From Treponemataceae bacterium (GTDB taxonomy: Bacteria > Spirochaetota > Spirochaetia > Treponematales > Treponemataceae), in contig JAIKVO010000114.1 of the NCBI GenBank assembly GCA_024685655.1, forward strand, positions 1 to 45,645: DNA of 45,645 nt. The letters run 5' to 3'. This document shows, piece by piece, positions 8,733 to 17,449 of the stretch. The position numbers were made by a program, and so were the translations under genes. The notes beneath the pieces are model-generated. The model was not told where the DNA came from, did not search any database, and saw only the letters and a list, made by a program, of their open reading frames with translations. Numbering within the stretch: position 1 is the stretch's first letter; the number at the start of each line of letters is the position of its first letter.

Positions 8733-9842
8733 TCACCAAATCAATTTTTTTAGTTTACGTTTTGCAACCGCAACAGTCATGCCATCTCCTGCAATTTTCC
8801 GGTATACAAGAACACCGTCTATGTCGGTTCTTGCTTCTTCCATAAAAGTTTCAGCCTGATTTTCGAAAGCGCACTTTACAGATGATCGCTCACACACATT
8901 TGAAACACCAGTTTTTTCTAGCACAAATTGCGATTCACTAAAATTGCCGGGAATAGCAGCAAGGTCATCAGCTGTATATGTCAAGAAAGGAATATGATGA
9001 TATTGCGCTAATTCCATAAGTCCTATTTCACTTTTTTTAATATCTATGGAAGCAATGGCATACATATTCTCAATGATTGATTCAGGAAGCGATTTTGAAA
9101 GAAATAACTGCAACTCATCAAATGTTTTGCCTCTTTTACAACCGATGCCTATGCAGTAAAGTTTTGGAAAAAGCACAACCGTATGCAAATTGTCATACTC
9201 GCCACAAACTTCATCATCTTTTAAAACAACGATATCCGTGTCATCAGGCGGTGTTTCACCACTGACAACGACCACATCACTCGGAATTCCGTCAGCTGGA
9301 AAAGATATTTCGGGGTGAATCCAGATGCGAACAGTTTGATCGCAAAGAATTTTCGCGGTCACGTATTTCACTGCATCACGATTTAATATGGAAAAACCGT
9401 TTCTCTTTGCAAACAAGTCAACGGCAAACTTTTTCTCAACATCAGATGCGGTCGTTATAACAGGAATTGCATTCAGCCGATCCGAAAACATACATGCCAG
9501 CTCGTTCGCACCACCAATGTGGCCAGAAAGAAGCGGTATTACAAATTGTTGTTTCGTGTCCATCACAATAACAGGGCTGTCGAAAAACTTGTCTTTTACA
9601 TAATCTGCAGAAAGGCGGACAGCAATTCCAGTAGATCCGATGAACACTACCGGGAGTCTTTTTCTGAAAGCCTCTGCAAGGAAATCATTAATAGGTGGCG
9701 GAATTTGATTTTTTAACGGAGGACAACCATCCGTAGCAACGCCATATCTTTTGGAAACCCAGGTAATTTCGGGGAAACACCTAAAAAGTCGTTCTTCACA
9801 TAACGCCCCTCGTTCTGTAAATGAACAAATGTAAACTACCAT
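8733..9842 (-). CDS. cbiG: CbiG, cobalt-precorrin-5A hydrolase
   Basis: CbiG opens the delta-lactone of cobalt-precorrin-5A and releases acetaldehyde. The protein has the N-terminal domain (S-F-T-E-R-G start; G-S-T-G-I-A-V-R; L-L-S-G-H-I-G-G-A-N-E), a middle domain, and the CbiG C-terminal domain (G-I-G-C-K-R-G, then A-S-I-D-I-K-K-S-E, near the end A-G-D-G-M-T-V-A-V-A). The frame stays open to 10109, but those extra residues overlap cbiF and look unlike any family member. The ATG at 9842, 13 bases after the cbiF stop with AGAGG upstream, gives 369 residues, which is normal for CbiG. Confidence 0.93.
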   Translation of the reverse strand: MVVYICSFTERGALCEERLFRCFPEITWVSKRYGVATDGCPPLKNQIPPPINDFLAEAFRKRLPVVFIGSTGIAVRLSADYVKDKFFDSPVIVMDTKQQFVIPLLSGHIGGANELACMFSDRLNAIPVITTASDVEKKFAVDLFAKRNGFSILNRDAVKYVTAKILCDQTVRIWIHPEISFPADGIPSDVVVVSGETPPDDTDIVVLKDDEVCGEYDNLHTVVLFPKLYCIGIGCKRGKTFDELQLFLSKSLPESIIENMYAIASIDIKKSEIGLMELAQYHHIPFLTYTADDLAAIPGNFSESQFVLEKTGVSNVCERSSVKCAFENQAETFMEEARTDIDGVLVYRKIAGDGMTVAVAKRKLKKLIW

Positions 9843-9855
9843 TCGGACACCTCTC

Positions 9856-10635
9856 TCAGTCATTAACCTCAGCATTTGTGTCCACTGGCTTGCGGAATCC
9901 TGTTTCAAAATCCGACGCATAAAGACGCGATTTCGAATATTTTTTGCCAGCAACACAGTCGCCAACAAGAATAACAGCCGTTTTCGTAATTCCATGCTCG
10001 ACGGCGACACTCGGCAACGTTTCCACCGTACACACAAAAACCTTTTCATCAGGCCAAGAAGCCTTGTAAACAATAGCCGCCGGAGTTTCCGGTGAATATC
10101 CGCCATCAATCAGCCGCCGTGAAAGCTCCTCTATCATTCCTGTACTAAGATAAATCGCCATCGATGCATGATGGGCTGCAAAACTTTCTATGCTTTCCGA
10201 ACCAGGAACAGATGTTCTGCCTGCCATTCTCGTGATTATAAGAGACTGAGAAACATCCGGAAGCGTAAACTCCATATTCAGACTGGAAGCAGCACCGAAA
10301 CAAGCCGATACTCCGGGACAGCTCTCGTATCGAATTCCACGCGCGTCAAGTTGGTCCATCTGTTCTCGTACTGCACCGTATAGGCTTGGCTCTCCGGAAT
10401 GAAGCCGTACAATCGTTTTTTTATCAGGCTCCATCTTCACAATCACGTCAATAACCTGATCAAGCGTAAGTCTAGAGCTATCAATCAAATGGCATTTTTT
10501 ATCCGCATACTCCAAAAGTTCCGGATTCACAAGCGATCCTGCATAAATAATCAAATCAGCCTTTTTTAGTAAACGCATTCCGCGCACCGTGATTAAATCA
10601 GCAGCTCCGCATCCTGCCCCGACAAAATAAACCAT
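9856..10635 (-). CDS. cbiF: CbiF, cobalt-precorrin-4 C11-methyltransferase
   Basis: CbiF methylates C11. The sequence is a full tetrapyrrole methylase: V-G-A-G-C-G-A-A-D-L-I-T at the start, I-Y-A-G-S-L-V, R-L-H-S-G-E-P-S-L-Y-G, and Y-K-A-S-W-P-D-E near the end. A GTG at 10641 is in frame but lies inside the AGGAG box. The ATG at 10635 (MVYFVGAG) is the better start. The 144 bases between this gene and cbiD contain no gene and one short palindrome (10751-10762). Confidence 0.94.
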   Translation of the reverse strand: MVYFVGAGCGAADLITVRGMRLLKKADLIIYAGSLVNPELLEYADKKCHLIDSSRLTLDQVIDVIVKMEPDKKTIVRLHSGEPSLYGAVREQMDQLDARGIRYESCPGVSACFGAASSLNMEFTLPDVSQSLIITRMAGRTSVPGSESIESFAAHHASMAIYLSTGMIEELSRRLIDGGYSPETPAAIVYKASWPDEKVFVCTVETLPSVAVEHGITKTAVILVGDCVAGKKYSKSRLYASDFETGFRKPVDTNAEVND

Positions 10636-10750
10636 AAACACTCCTAAAACTGCTCACCGACCATGATGATATTCGAAGCGAACTTACTCAAGCTACGCGC
10701 AGAATTCCCAACAATCACAGGATATGTAACCTTCTGTATGAATCACTGTA

Positions 10751-10762
10751 CACAAATCTGTG
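10751..10762. repeat. short palindrome in the cbiD-cbiF gap
   Basis: CACAAATCTGTG forms two 4-bp arms around AATC. The same 10-base core ACAAATCTGT occurs in the B12 operon leader at 24042-24051. It may be a coincidence or a shared protein or RNA signal. Confidence 0.3.
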
Positions 10763-10779
10763 AAGAAACACCAAAATTA

Positions 10780-11973
10780 TTATGATTCATAACAAGAAAA
10801 AGGTAAATCAACAAGTTCCGCAATCATATCAGCTGCATTACAACTTTGTGCGAGCAGTCCGAAATCGTTAGAATACATTATGCAGGCAATCTCCATTTTG
10901 TTGTTTGCATTTCGTTGCGCCTTTTCTGCCGCCCGTTTTTCCAAATTAAACATGATGCGCTCCATAACGTAAGCCATAGCCTCGGCGCGTTTTCCGTCTT
11001 GTTCGATAATACGCACGCCTTCTTCCGTAGTCGCGGCTTCCAGTATTGCGCGGACTGTTTCCATGCAGCAACCCGTTTTGATTGCAGAGGCAGCGAGCAG
11101 TTCCATGCGGCAGTCACCCAAACTTGAATGAGTGTTCATAATGCCGCCTGAAACTTTTATGAGTTTCCCGATATGTCCAGTAAGCAGAAATTTTTTGAAG
11201 CCAAGTTCCGCTGCCATATCTATTGTATCACCGATAAAATTCGAGCATTTTACGCTTTTATCTAAGTCGTAGCCGAACGCTTTTCTCATAAAATCGAGTC
11301 CGTAGTTTCCGGGAGATACAGCGGCGATTGTGAACCCCAAGGCTTTTTTCTGACTCAGTTCCGTGCGGATAGTGTCCAGAAGCGCTTGACTACTCATCGG
11401 CTCCACGATTCCGCTTGTTCCTAGAATTGATATGCCGCCTTTTATGCCAAGACGTGGATTGAAGGTTTTTGCAGCAAGTTCTTCACCTTCTGGTACTGAG
11501 ATTTCTACTGATATTCCGCCGTCATAGTCACAAAGACGGCAAACTTCAAGAACTTCTTTCGTTATCATTTCGCGCGGAACGTGATTTATCGCAGCTTCTC
11601 CCGGCTTTTGGTCTAGCCCCGGAAGAGTCACACGCCCAACGCCTATTCCACCATCAATAACGATGAACTGCGCGGCTTCCGGCAAAAAGCGCACAGTCGA
11701 AACAATGTGAGCACCAGTCGTAATATCCGGGTCATCTCCACCATCTTTTATCACGGCACAACTTACGGATGTTTCATGCCTCTCGATATCAACAATCTGT
11801 GCGTCAAAACGAATGCCTTTCGGGGTTTCTATTGAAATGCGGTCTTTTTTCCTGCCAGTGAGGAGCATGTACGTTGCCGCTTTTGATGCTGCGGCGGCAC
11901 AGCTTCCGGTCGTGAATCCTAAGCGCAGGCCATTCGCGTTTGTGGGCGGATTTGTAAGTTTCTCGTCGTTCAA
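10780..11973 (-). CDS. cbiD: CbiD, cobalt-precorrin-5B C1-methyltransferase
   Basis: CbiD methylates C1 in the anaerobic route and has no homology to the aerobic CobF. The signature G-F-T-T-G-S-C-A-A-A-A-S-K-A-A near the N-terminus identifies it, supported by later motifs L-G-I-K-G-G-I-S-I-L-G-T-S-G-I-V-E-P-M and L-L-T-G-H-I-G-K-L. The reading frame extends to 12036 inside cbiC, but the best start is the TTG at 11973. It has AGGAGG six bases upstream and lies one base after the cbiC stop, giving 397 residues. A GTG at 11988 is an alternative. Confidence 0.92.
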   Translation of the reverse strand: MNDEKLTNPPTNANGLRLGFTTGSCAAAASKAATYMLLTGRKKDRISIETPKGIRFDAQIVDIERHETSVSCAVIKDGGDDPDITTGAHIVSTVRFLPEAAQFIVIDGGIGVGRVTLPGLDQKPGEAAINHVPREMITKEVLEVCRLCDYDGGISVEISVPEGEELAAKTFNPRLGIKGGISILGTSGIVEPMSSQALLDTIRTELSQKKALGFTIAAVSPGNYGLDFMRKAFGYDLDKSVKCSNFIGDTIDMAAELGFKKFLLTGHIGKLIKVSGGIMNTHSSLGDCRMELLAASAIKTGCCMETVRAILEAATTEEGVRIIEQDGKRAEAMAYVMERIMFNLEKRAAEKAQRNANNKMEIACIMYSNDFGLLAQSCNAADMIAELVDLPFSCYES

Positions 11974-11974
11974 T

Positions 11975-12622
11975 TCACACCTCCTCACGCCTCGTAAGTC
12001 CATACAAAAGCGCATTGCAGATAGCCGCCGCAACACCGCTTCCGCCTTTTCTACCTTGATTTATGATATACGGAACGTTCGATTTTAAAAACAGCTCTTT
12101 TGCGGCGACAACGTTCACAAATCCAACTGGAACCCCGATAACAAAATCTGGCGTGTAAAAACCTTTTTCCATCATCTCGTAAAGTGAAATAAGCGCAGTG
12201 GGCGCGTTTCCGATGGCGAATATCACTTTTTTATTAAGAGCCGCCGCCCGCTCCATGCTTATGCACGCGCGGGTAACTTGCCGTTTGTGGGCTTCTTCGG
12301 CAACATCATCGTCCGCCATAAAACAGTGAAGTTCACCGCCGTATGATGCCAGTGTTTTTTTGTTTATGCCCGCTTTAGCCATATTCGTGTCCGTAACGAT
12401 ATCAGCACCTTCAAACAGAAGGGAGCGGGCGGCGGCGACTGCTCCGGCGGAATAACACATCGTTTCGGCATACTCAAAATCTGCAGTCGTATGGATTACA
12501 CGCATTGTGACAGGCTTTTCGTCCGCCGGCAAAACGATACCTTTCTCATCAAGCTCCGACGCAATTATCTGGAAACTTCGATTTTCTATATCAGCAGGAA
12601 GTACATATTCAATTCCGTTCAT
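11975..12622 (-). CDS. cbiC: CbiC, cobalt-precorrin-8 methylmutase
   Basis: CbiC moves the C11 methyl group to C12 and forms cobyrinate. The 215-residue protein has the catalytic histidine in R-V-I-H-T-T-A-D-F, plus D-T-N-M-A-K-A-G-I, F-A-I-G-N-A-P-T-A-L and I-G-V-P-V-G-F-V-N-V. Its ATG overlaps the cobD stop (ATGA), indicating translational coupling. It is complete and of normal length. Confidence 0.95.
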   Translation of the reverse strand: MNGIEYVLPADIENRSFQIIASELDEKGIVLPADEKPVTMRVIHTTADFEYAETMCYSAGAVAAARSLLFEGADIVTDTNMAKAGINKKTLASYGGELHCFMADDDVAEEAHKRQVTRACISMERAAALNKKVIFAIGNAPTALISLYEMMEKGFYTPDFVIGVPVGFVNVVAAKELFLKSNVPYIINQGRKGGSGVAAAICNALLYGLTRREEV

Positions 12623-13773
12623 TTCATTTCTCCATAAATCCGCTGCAAACTTGTTACAAAAGCCTCGTTTTCCGCGTGTTTCCGCACAGCGATTCTGTAA
12701 TAACCTTCACCCAGCCCCGTAAAATCTCGGCAGTCACGTATCAAAATACTGTCATCAAGAAGTGCATCAAAAAGCGAGCCTTCCGACGAGCAGCAATCCG
12801 CACCATTCGCGCGAGCATCAGCGCAGAAAAGCAAAAAGTTTACGTCCGACGGGAACACCGTAAAGCCAAGATTTTTCAGTTCCGTCGCCAAAAACTGCCG
12901 CTCCTCGCTGATAAGGCGCACAGCCTCTTTAAGGTATGCGTCCTCGTGCACCGCTGCAACACCAGCAGCCTGTGCCGGGGCAGATACACTCCATTCAGGA
13001 AGCTGCTTTCTTAAAGCGGCAGCAGTCTCCCCGCCTGAAGTGGCGCAATATCCAAGCCTCAGCCCCGGAATAGCGAACGTTTTTGTAAATGCACGAAGAA
13101 CAATCACAGACTTGTACCGCGAAAGCAGCGGGATAAACGAATATTCGCATGCTTTTCCAGTAAGCTCCATAAAGCATTCGTCTATTAAAAGCCAAATGCC
13201 TGTTTTTTCGCACTCGGACGCAATTTCCTCCAAAACGGCGCGCTCGACAAGCTTTCCGTTCGGGTTATTCGGGTTCGTTATGATACATGCATTGGGTTTT
13301 GACGCACGAAGTTTTTCTAAAAACGCAGGAAGCATTTCGCATGTAAAAGAAAAATCATTTTTCGTTGAAAGCGCAAAATACTCTAAATCGCCACTAAAAT
13401 CACAGTCCGCGCCGAGCTGTGCACCGACTGCGCGAAACGCGGTCTCGTACCCAGTAAAACACGGCGACAAAAGAAGTAACCTAGGCGCGCCTGCCGCCCG
13501 CCCTGCATCCGTCACACAAGGTGAACATGCCATCCGCAAAAACGCAAGAATCAGCTCCGATGCTCCGTTTCCACAGACAACATTCTCAGCCGCACAGCCA
13601 AACTTGCTAGAAATCGCAAAACGCAAAGTTTCACACCGCATATCAGGGTATTTTTCTGCATCACAAACAGCGGCTAAAGCGGCTTCCCTAACCGTCTGCG
13701 GCATACCAAGAGGATTTACGTTTATTGAAAAATCGTATTTCACTTTGTTTCGGTAAACATCGCCACCGTGCAT
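12619..13773 (-). CDS. cobD: CobD-type L-threonine-O-3-phosphate decarboxylase (PLP enzyme)
   Basis: The protein is a fold-type I PLP enzyme related to histidinol-phosphate aminotransferase. It opens with the CobD/CobC start M-H-G-G-D-V-Y, then F-S-I-N-V-N-P-L-G, the nucleotide/PLP region I-I-T-N-P-N-N-P-N-G, and the Schiff-base lysine in F-T-K-T-F-A-I-P-G-L-R-L-G-Y. In the B12 context it should make (R)-1-amino-2-propanol phosphate for the linker arm. The frame is open to 13845, but the ATG at 13773 has AGGAG at ideal spacing and starts exactly at the family's conserved beginning, giving 384 residues. Salmonella naming is used (cobD; Pseudomonas cobC). Confidence 0.92.
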   Translation of the reverse strand: MHGGDVYRNKVKYDFSINVNPLGMPQTVREAALAAVCDAEKYPDMRCETLRFAISSKFGCAAENVVCGNGASELILAFLRMACSPCVTDAGRAAGAPRLLLLSPCFTGYETAFRAVGAQLGADCDFSGDLEYFALSTKNDFSFTCEMLPAFLEKLRASKPNACIITNPNNPNGKLVERAVLEEIASECEKTGIWLLIDECFMELTGKACEYSFIPLLSRYKSVIVLRAFTKTFAIPGLRLGYCATSGGETAAALRKQLPEWSVSAPAQAAGVAAVHEDAYLKEAVRLISEERQFLATELKNLGFTVFPSDVNFLLFCADARANGADCCSSEGSLFDALLDDSILIRDCRDFTGLGEGYYRIAVRKHAENEAFVTSLQRIYGEMK

Positions 13774-13781
13774 TAAAACTC

Positions 13782-14819
13782 CTAAAAAATGTGCCCAAAC
13801 ACTTGCCAAAATGCGATCAAAAGCCCAGCGCACACTAATTCGCACAAAAACGAAGCCGCGTACAAAAGCCGGTTCGACCGAATTATGTCTTTATGCTCAA
13901 TTTTCCCAAACGGACGCATATCGTCACCAAGAAAAGACTTTTCTTCCACGATGCCGCCGTAGCTCGCCGGTCCTGCAAGCCTTATCCCGAGCGCACCGGC
14001 ACACACGCTTTCTGTATGCGCCGAGTTCGGACTTTCGTGCTTTAATCTGTCTCGCTTGTAAATACGAAACGCATTTCTCGCATTGAAGTCGCGTCCCAAA
14101 AGCGGACAGGCGGCAATCATCAAAAACGCGCTGATCCGCGCCGGCAAAAAGTTCAGAACATCATCAGTTTTTGCGGCACACCGCCCAAAATCGATATAAC
14201 GCTCATTTTTATAGCCGACCATCGAATCCATCGTGTTGACCGCTTTGTAAAAAAAGCCAAGAACAGGTCCGCCAAGCGCAAAATAAAGCATCGGCGCGAT
14301 AACTCCATCCGACGTGTTCTCAGCGACTGTCTCAACGGCGGCTTTTGTCACTTCTTCATCGGTAAGATGTGCCGTATCACGCCCCACAATCATAGAAACA
14401 GCCCGCCGCGCATCGTCCAAAGTGCCAGTTTCAAGCGCACGGTACACTTTCATGCTTTCGTCCTTAAGGCATTTTGTCGCAAGCATCTGGTACGTCATCA
14501 CAGCTTCGATCACGCAACCTAAAATCGGGCTAATGATATAGCACGGTACAAGAATCGCGGCTGCCACAAAAGAAGAAGAAGCACACACGACAATCACGAG
14601 AAGCACGCCACGAGCGCGTTTTTGGCGCGGAGTCCGCAGAGCAGATCCGCCAGACTCCAAGCCAGTTTCCGCGTCACCAAGCAGCCGGGCTTCCAAAACC
14701 GAAATAAGCTTTCCTATCAGCCTTACAGGGTGCGGCAGCCAGTGAGGGTCACCAAGCAACAAATCGAGCAAAAATCCGGTGACGAATGCGATTATGTGAC
14801 ATAAAAGAATGGTCCGCAT
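13782..14819 (-). CDS. cbiB: CbiB, adenosylcobinamide-phosphate synthase
   Basis: CbiB joins aminopropanol (phosphate) to adenosylcobyrate in the membrane. The 345-residue protein has several hydrophobic segments and the family motif L-D-L-L-L-G-D-P-H-W-L-P-H-P-V-R near the start, later E-N-T-S-D-G-V-I-A-P and H-E-S-P-N-S-A-H. A short charged insertion (about residues 50-70, Gly/Ser/Arg-rich) separates the first two membrane regions. It sits between cobC and cobD, whose products supply its substrate. Confidence 0.93.
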   Translation of the reverse strand: MRTILLCHIIAFVTGFLLDLLLGDPHWLPHPVRLIGKLISVLEARLLGDAETGLESGGSALRTPRQKRARGVLLVIVVCASSSFVAAAILVPCYIISPILGCVIEAVMTYQMLATKCLKDESMKVYRALETGTLDDARRAVSMIVGRDTAHLTDEEVTKAAVETVAENTSDGVIAPMLYFALGGPVLGFFYKAVNTMDSMVGYKNERYIDFGRCAAKTDDVLNFLPARISAFLMIAACPLLGRDFNARNAFRIYKRDRLKHESPNSAHTESVCAGALGIRLAGPASYGGIVEEKSFLGDDMRPFGKIEHKDIIRSNRLLYAASFLCELVCAGLLIAFWQVFGHIF

Positions 14820-14822
14820 TTT

Positions 14823-15515
14823 CTAAAATCTCTGCAAAATGGACATTGCACCGGTATCTCCACGGGTATACGCTACCAAATCGAGCGTACAGATAAATCC
14901 GTGTCCGTTTTTCACCTGATAATCGTAAAAACTGCCGCCGCAAAACGACGACATCAATGCCATTATCGTTCCGCCATGAACTATAGCTGTCGCAGTGTGG
15001 CATCCCCTAGTACGAATCATTTCCAAAAAATCCGCGAAACCAGCTTTAATCCGTTCGATAAACTCCGCTTTGCTTTCGCCGCCAGGAAACGGCGCCTCTC
15101 CGTTGCTGTCTATCCACTTTTGATATTCAACTTTCAGCGTCTCATCAGCCATAAGCTCATCGTAATTTTTTCCCTCGAAAAGACCAAAATCAATTTCGCA
15201 AAATTTTCTTACAGGAAACGGCACGACAAGTGGAAAAAGAATCTCCGCGCTTTGAATACAACGCCTCATCGGGGATACGACAACGAACGGACAAACATCA
15301 TCATCTATAAAACCTTTATCTTCATATTCATGACGCAACGCACGAAGAGCCGATTTTCCTGACTTGCTCAATGGCACGTCAGTCTTGCCGATATATCGTT
15401 TTTGCGCGTTTCCGGCTGTCTCTCCATGCCGGATAAAAATCAAGGTAAGCTCGCGCTCAGATTCATGTTCTTTGTCCGATTTTTGTCCAAAACTCTGCTT
15501 TCGTTCATCCATCAT
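14823..15515 (-). CDS. cobC: CobC-type alpha-ribazole phosphatase (histidine phosphatase family)
   Basis: The protein is a histidine phosphatase with F-I-R-H-G-E-T at the start (phospho-accepting His), V-S-P-M-R-R-C, and a second His in A-I-V-H-G-G-T. In this operon the expected substrate is alpha-ribazole 5'-phosphate or adenosylcobalamin 5'-phosphate. The reading frame continues upstream to 15581, but the ATG at 15515 overlaps the previous gene's stop (ATGA) and has GAGGAT upstream. About 20 charged residues precede the catalytic core. It is complete at 230 residues. Confidence 0.9.
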   Translation of the reverse strand: MMDERKQSFGQKSDKEHESERELTLIFIRHGETAGNAQKRYIGKTDVPLSKSGKSALRALRHEYEDKGFIDDDVCPFVVVSPMRRCIQSAEILFPLVVPFPVRKFCEIDFGLFEGKNYDELMADETLKVEYQKWIDSNGEAPFPGGESKAEFIERIKAGFADFLEMIRTRGCHTATAIVHGGTIMALMSSFCGGSFYDYQVKNGHGFICTLDLVAYTRGDTGAMSILQRF

Positions 15516-15967
15516 TTTATCCTCTGCGGGATGCCGCACACAACACGGAACACTCTTTCGGCTTTTTCTGCTAAAAAACACTGAATTCGCCCGATAAATT
15601 CACGAAAATGACGGTCATCTGCATTCATCGGAACGATTCCGCATCCAATTTCATCACTGATTATGACAAGATTCTTATGAAATACGATTGATTTCTGAAT
15701 CAATTCGCGCACTTCATCATCATTTTTACTTAATTCAAGCATTTTTTTCACGGAGATATTGAAATGATTCCAGATTTTTGTGCATTTTTCTCCAATATCT
15801 CCAACTGATTCTGCATCACCCGACAACCCACCAGCAACCGAACCGCACGAATCATCAGACGATAAAAGCTCCCTGTAATTGATGTCATCAAAAACAACTG
15901 CATCAGGATAACAAGATTTCGCAAAATCAAGCTTTCCTTGTGCGTAGCCGCCTAAAATCAGTTCCAT
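15512..15967 (-). CDS. short CobU-like P-loop protein (adenosylcobinamide kinase family)
   Basis: This 151-residue protein is a second, shortened CobU relative. It keeps the start M-E-L-I-L-G-G-Y-A-Q-G-K (P-loop) and the family's C-terminal part: I-I-S-D-E-I-G-C-G-I-V-P, an R-x-F-R-E-x-x-G helix, and V-C-G-I-P near the end. The central segment that in CobU carries the GMP-accepting histidine (R-H-R) is missing; a Gly/Ser/Asp-rich stretch stands there. Its paralog 0.8 kb upstream in the operon has that histidine but has lost the S-N-E-V-G-x-G-I-V-P box. The two may divide the kinase and guanylyltransferase roles, or this one may be regulatory. A good AGGGAG box precedes the ATG. Confidence 0.8.
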   Translation of the reverse strand: MELILGGYAQGKLDFAKSCYPDAVVFDDINYRELLSSDDSCGSVAGGLSGDAESVGDIGEKCTKIWNHFNISVKKMLELSKNDDEVRELIQKSIVFHKNLVIISDEIGCGIVPMNADDRHFREFIGRIQCFLAEKAERVFRVVCGIPQRIK

Positions 15968-15976
15968 GATATCTCC

Positions 15977-16759
15977 CTACAGTCCCAAAATACTTGCAAG
16001 TGCAACACCAATCAGAGCCGCAAGCTCCGAAACAACGACAAAAAAGCCTGATATATCGCCAGAAATGCCGCCGAACTGCTTTTTGCTCATAAAAAAATAA
16101 TATACGAACGTAAGCAGCATGCCAACGAGCGCGAAAACCGCCGCGAACGATTCCGGGAGCGACACATAAAGCATGAGCGCGACACCGATAACGAGCTGCA
16201 CGACAAGGCTGATGCCGACAATTTTTGAGTTTCCGGCACTTGCCTCGGTGTAAAGCATTCCTTCTTTTTTCGATTTTGGAAAATACGTGACGCTCAAACC
16301 ACTTAGGCAGCGCGAAATAAAAAACGAAAACGCCATAATGCGGACTGCGGCAATCGTCGTAACCTGAGAAGCAAAACCGACCGCAAGAAGCATATACACA
16401 GCAAGGCTTATGACGGCGAACGCACCGACGTGAGGATCTTTAAGTATTTCGCGTTTTTTTTCAGCACTTTGATACGAATGAAGCGCGTCCATTGTGTCCA
16501 TGAAGCCGTCCATGTGGAAACCTCCAGTCAAAAGCAAAGGAAGCGCGAGCGCAAGCGCGTAGTAAAGCACCGGCCCGATATTCAGGCTGATAGCAGCGAG
16601 TTTCAAGCCGTATTCGGCAAGCCCGATAACAGCGCCGACCCACGGGAAAAAGCAAAGGTGATATTTCATGTCGTCCGATGCCCATTGAAAGCGTGGCATC
16701 GGGATGCGCGAGTAAAGGGAAAAAGCAACGATTATTGATTTGAAAAAACGTTTTATCAT
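15977..16759 (-). CDS. cobS: CobS, adenosylcobinamide-GDP ribazoletransferase
   Basis: CobS condenses adenosylcobinamide-GDP with alpha-ribazole (phosphate) in the membrane to finish the nucleotide loop. The 260-residue protein is strongly hydrophobic with about six membrane segments and carries the family signature G-G-F-H-M-D-G-F-M-D-T-M-D-A, followed by K-R-E-I-L-K-D-P-H-V-G-A-F-A. A GGAG box lies rather far (11 bases) from the ATG. It lies between the two CobU-like genes. Confidence 0.95.
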   Translation of the reverse strand: MIKRFFKSIIVAFSLYSRIPMPRFQWASDDMKYHLCFFPWVGAVIGLAEYGLKLAAISLNIGPVLYYALALALPLLLTGGFHMDGFMDTMDALHSYQSAEKKREILKDPHVGAFAVISLAVYMLLAVGFASQVTTIAAVRIMAFSFFISRCLSGLSVTYFPKSKKEGMLYTEASAGNSKIVGISLVVQLVIGVALMLYVSLPESFAAVFALVGMLLTFVYYFFMSKKQFGGISGDISGFFVVVSELAALIGVALASILGL

Positions 16760-16765
16760 ATTCAG

Positions 16766-17449
16766 TTACGCTCCCGCGATTTTGGCACTGCCAGATTTAC
16801 CACCATCGAACAAATGCGCACATTTGTCTTGACGCGCGATTTTCAAAGGGATTCCGGCGACAACCTCGTACACTTCATCTGCTTTTGATGCGATAAAAGC
16901 ATTTACCACACTGAGTGCGCGCATATAACTTAGTGTGCTTTCATCGTATTCCGAGCCGTCTTTAAAGACATTTCCGCTTACAATTATGATGTCGTCAGCG
17001 CATGAGAAGAGCTCTTCCAAACCGCTTATTATGCGCGACACAACGACAGACTCTTCTATGCCGCCATTACTTCCCAGCTGACCGTCCTCACTTTCAGGCG
17101 GAAACATTTCGTTAGCAACAAGATTCATCATGCATTCCAATAACACAGCGGTTTTAGATACGAGAGTTTCGCCAAATTGCGCGCCGTCTGCGATTTGATA
17201 CGTTTCGCCAGATTGCACTCCATCCGCAATTTGCCGAGCAACCGCCCCAATGTCAACAGGCGCTTCCATCGTGACAAAACCTTTACCATCGCGAAGTTTC
17301 CTGTGACGCTCGACTTTTCGTCTGCCCTCGTCATCATAGACTTGCATTGTGGCGACATAATATTTGCGCTCGGCTTTGGACGAAATGACAAGCTGTTCCG
17401 CGAACTTCGATTTTCCGCTTCCACTGCCACCGTAAACAAGTGTAATCAT
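16766..17449 (-). CDS. cobU: CobU, adenosylcobinamide kinase / guanylyltransferase
   Basis: The protein has the CobU start V-Y-G-G-S-G-S-G-K-S-K-F-A-E (P-loop), then Y-Y-V-A-T-M and R-R-K-V-E-R-H-R-K-L-R, whose histidine matches the GMP-accepting residue of the family. The later S-N-E-V-G-x-G-I-V-P box is replaced by V-S-G-N-V-F-K-D-G, but V-V-A-G-I-P-L-K-I closes the domain as usual. At 227 residues it is longer than typical CobU (about 180). Part of the excess is a tandem 12-residue repeat (Q-I-A-D-G-V/A-Q-S/F-G-E-T) encoded by a diverged 36-bp DNA duplication. The ATG overlaps the cobT stop. Confidence 0.88.
   Translation of the reverse strand: MITLVYGGSGSGKSKFAEQLVISSKAERKYYVATMQVYDDEGRRKVERHRKLRDGKGFVTMEAPVDIGAVARQIADGVQSGETYQIADGAQFGETLVSKTAVLLECMMNLVANEMFPPESEDGQLGSNGGIEESVVVSRIISGLEELFSCADDIIIVSGNVFKDGSEYDESTLSYMRALSVVNAFIASKADEVYEVVAGIPLKIARQDKCAHLFDGGKSGSAKIAGA
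17166..17237. repeat. diverged 36-bp tandem duplication inside cobU
   Basis: Two 36-base units (17166-17201 and 17202-17237) both begin GTTTCGCCA and stay in frame, so the protein gains a 12-residue repeat. The units have diverged at many positions, so the duplication is not recent. Confidence 0.7.

Noticed and set aside
9843-10109. N-terminal extension of CbiG
   Set aside because: It lies wholly inside or beside cbiF in another frame and encodes an Arg/Leu-rich stretch unlike the CbiG family; a well-placed ATG exists at 9842.
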